Assembly: GCA_029938515.1 (NCBI GenBank) | Contig: JAOZUU010000070.1 | Location: 1-9,409, forward strand | Direction: 5' to 3' | Length of the DNA stretch: 9,409 nucleotides | DNA from: Desulfobacterales bacterium | GTDB taxonomy: Bacteria > Desulfobacterota > Desulfobacteria > Desulfobacterales > QNYZ01 | In this document: piece by piece, positions 4,595-9,409 of the stretch | How positions within the stretch are numbered: position 1 is the first letter of the stretch | How the letters are laid out: every line of letters starts with the position of its first letter | Translations under genes and position numbers: made by a program | Notes under the pieces: model-generated | Told to the model about the DNA's origin: nothing | Seen by the model: the letters and a program-made list of their open reading frames with translations, nothing else | Databases searched by the model: none

Positions 4595-6178
4595 ATGAAT
4601 TTGCAACGCGCCAACGCCAACGAGGCCCTTCAAACCAAAAATCGATCCCGGGATGTTGCGCCCCAGTCCGGAATCTGCAGTCGGTGCCTGGATGGCTGTA
4701 AAGGCAATTGTGATTTGTTTAAAGCGACTTTTCGGGGGCGGGAATTGCTTTATCCCGGTCCTTTTGGCAGCGTGACGGCCGGGGCGGATAAAGATTATCC
4801 GGTGGATTATTCCCACCTGAATATCATGGGCTATGCGCTGGGAGCCAAGGGTGTGGCCCCGGATCCCGATGTGGCGACTTTTCCGACCGTCAACACTGAA
4901 ACCGAGTATGGCGTTACCAATAAAGTTAAAATGAAGGTGCCCATTTTTACGGGCGCCCTGGGCAGCACTGAAATTGCCCGCAGAAACTGGGAGCACTTTG
5001 CCATTGGCGCCGCTATCAGCGGTATCACCCTGGTTTGCGGGGAAAATGTTTGCGGTATCGACCCTGAGCTTGAGATCGGCAGCCACGGAAAAGTGGTCAA
5101 ATCACCTGAAATGGATCGCCGGGTAAAAGAGTATCGGCGCTACCATGAGGGCTATGGCGATATTCTGGTGCAGATGAATGTGGAGGACACCCGCAACGGC
5201 GTGGCCGAATATGTTATTGAGAACCTCGATGTTGAAACCATTGAACTGAAATGGGGGCAAGGTGCCAAATGCATTGGCGGAGAGATCAAGGTCAATTCAC
5301 TCAGCCGGGCACTTGAACTAAAAAAGCGAGGCTACATCGTTACCCCCGACCCGGAAGATCCCGCCCATCAGGCGGCGTTTAAAGCCGGCCCTTTAAAACA
5401 GTTCGAACGCCATTCCCGTCTTGGTTTTATTGATCAGGAAGGCTTCATGAACGAAGTAGAGAGGATACGAGGCCTGGGCGCCAAACGGATTACGCTGAAA
5501 ACCGGCGCCTATCCCATGCGTGAGCTGGCCATGGCTATCCGCTGGTCCAGTGATGCGAATATCGACCTTTTGACCATCGACGGCGCTCCCGGGGGAACCG
5601 GCATGAGCCCGTGGCGTATGATGACCGAGTGGGGGATCCCATCCATTTATCTGCACTCCATGGCCTATGAATTGTGCGAACGGTTGGCCCAGAAAGGCAA
5701 ACGGGTGCCCGACATTGCCTTTGCCGGCGGTTTCTCGTCTGAAGACCATGTGTTTAAAGCCCTGGCCTTGGGTGCCCCTCATTGTAAAGCGGTATGTATG
5801 GGACGTGCGCTGATGATTCCCGGAATGGTGGGTAAAAATGCGGAATTGTGGCTTAACGGGAAAGATGGCGGGCTTCCGTCCACGGTCTCAAAATTTGGTT
5901 TTTCAAAAGAAGAAATTTTTATGAACTATGAAGTCCTGAAGGAAAAATATGGATCGGAAGTGGACGCGTTTCCGCTCGGGGCAATCGGTATCTACAATGT
6001 TGCCGATAAAATTAAGGTTGGCCTGCAGCAGCTGATGGCCGGATCACGAAGCTGGGGGGTGGAACACATCGGCCGCGAGGATATTTTTGCTTTAACGAAA
6101 GAATGCGCCGAGATCACCGGCATCCCGTATGTAATGGACGCCTATCGTGAACAAGCTTTGGAAATCATCGATGCCTGA
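4595..6178 (+). CDS. FMN-binding glutamate-synthase-domain protein (stand-alone GltB2-like)
   Basis: This 527-residue cytosolic protein matches the FMN (synthase) domain of glutamate synthase, which reduces the 2-oxoglutarate/ammonia adduct to glutamate. It lacks the N-terminal glutaminase and C-terminal GXGXG domains of full GltB, so it would need ammonia or a partner. FMN-barrel signatures are visible: I-E-L-K-W-G-Q-G-A-K (216-225), T-I-D-G-A-P-G-G-T-G-M-S-P (327-339) and the phosphate-binding F-A-G-G-F-S-S-E-D-H-V-F-K-A-L-A-L-G-A (376-394). After the last motif the usual 3Fe-4S cysteine triplet is not seen; the protein has C397 and C401 followed by M-G-R-A-L-M-I-P-G-M. The N-terminus holds C-S-R-C-L-D-G-C-K-G-N-C (C28, C31, C35, C39), a possible Fe-S or zinc site. 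The start has a strong GGGAGG six bases upstream. It is followed after 36 bases by the GDH-like gene, in one operon. The physiological reaction is uncertain. Confidence 0.88.
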   Translation: MNLQRANANEALQTKNRSRDVAPQSGICSRCLDGCKGNCDLFKATFRGRELLYPGPFGSVTAGADKDYPVDYSHLNIMGYALGAKGVAPDPDVATFPTVNTETEYGVTNKVKMKVPIFTGALGSTEIARRNWEHFAIGAAISGITLVCGENVCGIDPELEIGSHGKVVKSPEMDRRVKEYRRYHEGYGDILVQMNVEDTRNGVAEYVIENLDVETIELKWGQGAKCIGGEIKVNSLSRALELKKRGYIVTPDPEDPAHQAAFKAGPLKQFERHSRLGFIDQEGFMNEVERIRGLGAKRITLKTGAYPMRELAMAIRWSSDANIDLLTIDGAPGGTGMSPWRMMTEWGIPSIYLHSMAYELCERLAQKGKRVPDIAFAGGFSSEDHVFKALALGAPHCKAVCMGRALMIPGMVGKNAELWLNGKDGGLPSTVSKFGFSKEEIFMNYEVLKEKYGSEVDAFPLGAIGIYNVADKIKVGLQQLMAGSRSWGVEHIGREDIFALTKECAEITGIPYVMDAYREQALEIIDA

Positions 6179-6214
6179 CATCCAAATCCATTTTTCATAT
6201 GCGGGAGGTGCATC

Positions 6215-7564
6215 ATGACAGACGTACTGAACAGGCTGAAACAAAATAATCCGGAAGAAAAAGAATTTTATCAGGCGGTCGATAAAATGCTGGTTTCGAT
6301 TAAACCGGCGATTGAGAATAATCCCCAATACGAGTTGCAGGGGATTATTGAACGACTGACGGAGCCTGAAAGGACCATTATCTTTCAAGTGCCGTGGATG
6401 GATGATCAGGGCCAGGTCCATGTTAACCGGGGTTATCGTGTTGAAATGAACAGCGCCATCGGGCCATATAAAGGCGGAATACGCTTTCATCCCTCGGTAA
6501 GTTTGAGCATATTTAAATCCCTTGCGTTTGAGCAGGTGTTTAAAAATGCCTTGACCATGCTTCCCATCGGAGGGGGAAGGGGTGGGTCGGATTTTGAGCC
6601 CAAAGGCAAATCCGACAACGAAGTCATGCGGTTTTGCCGGAGCTTCATGGCTGAATTGGCGCATCATATCGGCCCGGATATAGACGTGCCGGATGGGGGC
6701 CTCGGTGTGGGTACCAGAGAAATCGGATATCTTTTCGGGGCTTATAAAAAACAGCGCAAGGAATTTTCCGGCGTATTAACCGGGAAGGGATTGGGATGGG
6801 GTGGCAGCCCTGTGCGCATGGAGGCCGCCGGTTACGGGATCGTTTATTTTACGGTTGAAATGCTGGCCGCCCGCAACCAGACGATTGAAGGTAAAACCTG
6901 TCTGATCTCAGGTTCCGGCAATGTCGCCCAACATACGGCTGAAAAAATCATTGAACTGGGCGGAAAGGTCCTGACCCTTTCGGATTCTTCCGGTTATGTT
7001 TTTGATGAAGAAGGCATCGGGGCCAGCAAGCTGGCGTTTGTCAAACGGCTGAAAAACATGAAGAGAGGCCGGATCAGCGAATATGTGGACAAGTATTCCG
7101 AAGCGGTTTTCACGCCCGTGGATTATACCTCAAAATATAATCCGATATGGAATCATAAAGCTGATTGTGCATTTCCCTGTGCAATGGAAAATGAAATCAA
7201 TGCGGTGGATGCGGATCACCTGATGAAAAATGGGGTCCAACTGGTGTGCGAGGGGGCCGACATGCCCTCTGTTCCCGAAGCCATCGATATTTTTATTGAT
7301 AACAAGGTCCTTTACGCCCCCAGCAAAGCCGCCAACGCGGGCGGAGTCGCCGTGTCTTGTATTGAGATGGCCCAGAACCGGATGTTGCTAAGCTGGTCGC
7401 CTGAAGAAGTTGACACGCGCCTCAGTGTGATAATGAAAAATATCCACCAGAAGTGTCTGGATACCGCTTCCGAATTCGGTCATCCCGGGAATTATTTAAT
7501 GGGAGCGAATATTGCCGGGTTTCTCCGCGTTGTTGATGCCATGTTGGATCAGGGCGTCGGGTGA
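6215..7564 (+). CDS. gdhA: NADP-type glutamate dehydrogenase homologue with altered active site
   Basis: Hexameric GdhA interconverts 2-oxoglutarate plus ammonia and glutamate using NAD(P)H. This 449-residue protein is full length and aligns without gaps around the active site to the Clostridium symbiosum enzyme at an offset of 3. Substrate-site lysines are kept (K86 in Y-K-G-G-I-R, K110 in F-K-N-A-L-T), as are the Rossmann motif G-S-G-N-V-A (233-238) and the N-A-G-G-V-A-V-S serine (S381). However, the catalytic Lys125 equivalent is Arg122 (G-G-G-R-G-G-S-D-F), and the catalytic Asp165 equivalent is Gly162 (V-P-D-G-G-L-G-V-G, normally V-P-A-G-D). A-T-G-Y-G also reads A-A-G-Y-G. Normal GDH activity is therefore doubtful; a sensor, scaffold or changed reaction is possible. 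The codons (agg, ggc) are unambiguous. GGGAGG lies six bases before the ATG. The TGA stop begins hairpin repeat copy B. Confidence 0.9.
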   Translation: MTDVLNRLKQNNPEEKEFYQAVDKMLVSIKPAIENNPQYELQGIIERLTEPERTIIFQVPWMDDQGQVHVNRGYRVEMNSAIGPYKGGIRFHPSVSLSIFKSLAFEQVFKNALTMLPIGGGRGGSDFEPKGKSDNEVMRFCRSFMAELAHHIGPDIDVPDGGLGVGTREIGYLFGAYKKQRKEFSGVLTGKGLGWGGSPVRMEAAGYGIVYFTVEMLAARNQTIEGKTCLISGSGNVAQHTAEKIIELGGKVLTLSDSSGYVFDEEGIGASKLAFVKRLKNMKRGRISEYVDKYSEAVFTPVDYTSKYNPIWNHKADCAFPCAMENEINAVDADHLMKNGVQLVCEGADMPSVPEAIDIFIDNKVLYAPSKAANAGGVAVSCIEMAQNRMLLSWSPEEVDTRLSVIMKNIHQKCLDTASEFGHPGNYLMGANIAGFLRVVDAMLDQGVG

Positions 7565-7662
7565 TGGCGTCGCCAAAAGTCCCATCTACGGCGTTGTCGT
7601 GTTTTTCAGACGCTCGGCATACCTTATTGTATTGCCTCGCTCCTGAGAAAACACGACGCCTT
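7562..7662 (+). repeat. ~100-bp hairpin repeat, copy B
   Basis: This is the second copy of the element at 2709-2809, in the opposite orientation. It begins TGATGGCGTCGCCAAAAGTC and ends ACGACGCCTT. Terminal inverted repeats are GGCGTCG (7566-7572) and CGACGCC (7654-7660). The internal arms (7596-7609 and 7643-7657) still pair, with one bulge. Most differences from copy A are in the loop, so the stem is better conserved. Its first three bases are the stop codon of the GDH-like gene. It fills nearly all of the gap before the next transporter and may act as a processing or termination hairpin. Confidence 0.85.
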
Positions 7663-7681
7663 TTAAAATAGGAAAATCTCG

Positions 7682-8524
7682 TTGGCTGCGGAAATTGCGA
7701 TATGGGTATTGCTGGCCGCTTTTCTTCATGCCGGCTGGAATGCTTTGGTCAAAACGGCGTCGGATAGGCTGCTGATTATATCCGCCGTCGCTTTTGCCCA
7801 ATTTATGGCGGGAACACTGATGATGCCGTTTGTGCCTGCCCCGGATCCCGCCAGCTGGACGGCCATCGCCTGCTCGACCTTATTTCATTATTTTTATTAC
7901 ACATTTCTCTACCAGGCATACCGATTCGGTGATTTGAGCCAGGTTTATCCGCTTGCACGAGGACTCGCTCCTGTCCTGGTTGCCATCGGAGCGGCATTGT
8001 TCGGGCGTGAAATCCTGTCACTACCGGCTATTATTGGCGTGGTGATTACCTCTTTTGGTATCGCCAGTATCGCATTTTTTCAGAAATCGTCGCTCAGGAA
8101 TAATCCAACCGCGCTTTTTTTTGCTATCGGCACCGGTGCAATCATCGCCGGGTATACCGTTGCCGATGGGATTGGGGTTCGGCTGTCCAATAGTCCTTTC
8201 GGGTATATCGCCTGGTTGTTTTTTCTTGAGTTCCCGGTTGTTCTTTTTGTCTTTTATCGGCGACGAGGTCGGTTGGGCGCTTTGCTGCGGCGCGAATGGA
8301 AACACTTTGCCGGGACGGGAATTAGTTCGGTGTTTGCGTACGGCATCGTCATTTTTGCGGTCAATTTTGCACCGATGGCCATGGTTTCGGCCCTGCGAGA
8401 ATCGAGCGTGATCATGGCGGCCCTGATCGGTACGGTCTTTCTTGGAGAACGGCCCTGGCAGCAGCGTGTCGCCGCCGCCGTGGTTGTGGCCGGCGGAGTG
8501 GCCATGATCACCGGAGTCAATTGA
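7682..8524 (+). CDS. EamA-family (DMT) transporter
   Basis: This 280-residue inner-membrane permease has about ten helices, near residues 5-22, 31-51, 60-80, 90-108, 113-133, 142-162, 172-192, 210-230, 236-254 and 262-278, in two EamA repeats. The N-terminal A-A-F-L-H-A-G-W-N-A-L-V-K, the internal Q-V-Y-P-L-A-R-G-L-A-P-V (87-98) and S-A-L-R-E-S-S-V-I-M-A-A-L-I-G (236-250) are typical of a subgroup of small-molecule exporters; the substrate is unknown. The start is TTG: an in-frame stop lies at 7664-7666, there is no ATG or GTG before the first helix, and AGGA (7670-7673) sits 8 bases upstream. The start lies 19 bases beyond hairpin repeat B, so read-through from the GDH-like gene would have to cross that hairpin. 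The following gene starts one base after the stop and is surely co-expressed. It is not closely similar to the transporter at the left edge. Confidence 0.9.
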   Translation: MAAEIAIWVLLAAFLHAGWNALVKTASDRLLIISAVAFAQFMAGTLMMPFVPAPDPASWTAIACSTLFHYFYYTFLYQAYRFGDLSQVYPLARGLAPVLVAIGAALFGREILSLPAIIGVVITSFGIASIAFFQKSSLRNNPTALFFAIGTGAIIAGYTVADGIGVRLSNSPFGYIAWLFFLEFPVVLFVFYRRRGRLGALLRREWKHFAGTGISSVFAYGIVIFAVNFAPMAMVSALRESSVIMAALIGTVFLGERPWQQRVAAAVVVAGGVAMITGVN

Positions 8525-8525
8525 G

Positions 8526-9409
8526 ATGTTAGTGCAACCCGAATGTATTATCTGTATTCTTCGCATGGCTCTTACGGCGATCCGGAAACTAGATTTAACC
8601 GAAGATCGTCTTCGTCGGTTGTACGGGCAGATATTGAAACTCGATGTATTCAGGGATAACCCCTGGGAGCGAACCAGTCCGGAAGCCATCGAGATGGTCA
8701 TGAAAACCATTTCGTCCTACCTGAATGATTCGGACCCTTTTTATCATGAGAAGAGAAAATTAAACAAAGCCATGATGGCGCTTGGTCCATTTTTTGAAGG
8801 ATTGGTAAAAAAAGCACCTGACCCGCTTAATATGGCGATAAAACTTGCCATTATCGGCAATGCTATTGATTTCATGCTGCCACAGGGCACTGAAGATGTG
8901 GAAAACATTATCTACGATAAGCTCAAAGTAGAACTGGAGGGCGCGGCTTATGATGATTTGCGGCATGCCATCCTGGATGCGCGACAGATTGTGTACTTTA
9001 CCGATAATGCCGGTGAAATCGTTTTTGATAAGCTGCTGGTAGACACCCTTCGACAGTTTTGCAACCCGGATATTGTTTTCGTGGTGAGAAACATGCCGAC
9101 CTTAAATGATGCGACGCTAACGGAAGCCCGACAGGTCGAATTAGAAAAAACGGCGCCGGTTTTAGCGAACGGTATTGACGGCCCCCTGCCCAGCACCATT
9201 TTGAAAAGATGTTCGCCGGAAATCAGAAACCGGGTGGATCAAGCGGATCTTATTATTTCCAAAGGGGGCGGCAATTTTGACTGTCTGGAAGAAGAACTTC
9301 CACAAATCAGCACCAACGTGAGCTTTCTATTGCTTTCCAAATGTGACCCATACCATGCCTTTTTCAAGACTGATTTATATCAGCCCATTATCGCCAATTA
9401 TTTCAAATT
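8526..9409 (+). CDS. DUF89/ARMT1-type damage-control phosphatase, 3'-truncated
   Basis: The family comprises metal-dependent phosphatases thought to remove damaged or harmful sugar phosphates and related metabolites; the substrate here cannot be told. The 294 visible residues hold the family landmarks in order: an N-terminal C-x-x-C (C7, C10 in P-E-C-I-I-C), G-N-A-I-D-F (111-116), D-N-A-G-E (160-164), L-N-D-A-T (193-197) and S-K-G-G-G-N-F (245-251). The DNAGE Asp and Asn and the NDAT Asp normally bind the metal, and all are present. The shorter, archaeal-type members are about this long, so only a few residues should be missing beyond the window. GGAG (8513-8516) lies 9 bases before the ATG, inside the preceding transporter gene, whose stop ends one base before this start. 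Tight coupling suggests that the transporter and phosphatase handle related metabolites. Confidence 0.88.
   Translation, partial: MLVQPECIICILRMALTAIRKLDLTEDRLRRLYGQILKLDVFRDNPWERTSPEAIEMVMKTISSYLNDSDPFYHEKRKLNKAMMALGPFFEGLVKKAPDPLNMAIKLAIIGNAIDFMLPQGTEDVENIIYDKLKVELEGAAYDDLRHAILDARQIVYFTDNAGEIVFDKLLVDTLRQFCNPDIVFVVRNMPTLNDATLTEARQVELEKTAPVLANGIDGPLPSTILKRCSPEIRNRVDQADLIISKGGGNFDCLEEELPQISTNVSFLLLSKCDPYHAFFKTDLYQPIIANYFK

Noticed and set aside
8021..8710. 229-codon minus-strand frame
   Set aside because: It is antisense to the EamA transporter and the start of the DUF89 gene; low-complexity basic composition is typical of a shadow frame.

Overview
The window looks like a chromosomal segment of a Gram-negative anaerobe. 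The closest general impression is a sulfate-reducing deltaproteobacterium (Desulfobacterota, Desulfobacterales-like). This is inferred from the style of the proteins and from the mix of a stand-alone FMN glutamate-synthase domain, a cysteine-less PurF homologue, a ParDE module and a DUF89 protein. There is no rRNA or other marker gene to prove it. No tRNA, CRISPR array, phage gene or transposase is visible.

Layout from left to right: the 3' part of a DMT/EamA transporter (1-792); about 500 bases of low-coding sequence with possible gene relics (793-1244); a ParD/ParE-type toxin-antitoxin operon with a near-consensus promoter and an inverted repeat over its -35 box (1237-1893); a non-coding stretch with stem-loops, a probable minus-strand terminator and five tandem heptamers (1894-2280); a minus-strand Mth938-domain gene (2281-2622); and a first copy of a ~100-bp hairpin repeat (2709-2809). 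A divergent nitrogen-metabolism locus follows. Its members are a minus-strand PurF-like gene (2807-4213), a 381-bp control region, and plus-strand glutamate-synthase-like (4595-6178) and glutamate-dehydrogenase-like (6215-7564) genes. A second, inverted copy of the hairpin repeat comes next (7562-7662). Last are a second EamA transporter (7682-8524) and, one base further on, a DUF89/ARMT1-type phosphatase gene that runs off the window (8526 to the end).

The most notable part is 2709-7662. The three genes belong to families of glutamine, glutamate and ammonia metabolism, yet two have changed catalytic residues. The PurF homologue has no N-terminal cysteine nucleophile and lacks the other glutaminase signatures, but keeps its PRPP motif. 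The GDH homologue has Arg in place of the catalytic Lys and Gly in place of the catalytic Asp. The glutamate-synthase protein is only the FMN-domain part, with no glutaminase domain and no recognisable 3Fe-4S motif, but it carries an N-terminal four-cysteine motif. Inverted copies of the same repeat bracket the block, and in each copy the first bases of the repeat are the TGA stop codon of the flanking gene. This may be a specialised or regulatory nitrogen module, possibly one that moves as a unit. That is inference; the substitutions and the repeat geometry are read directly from the sequence.
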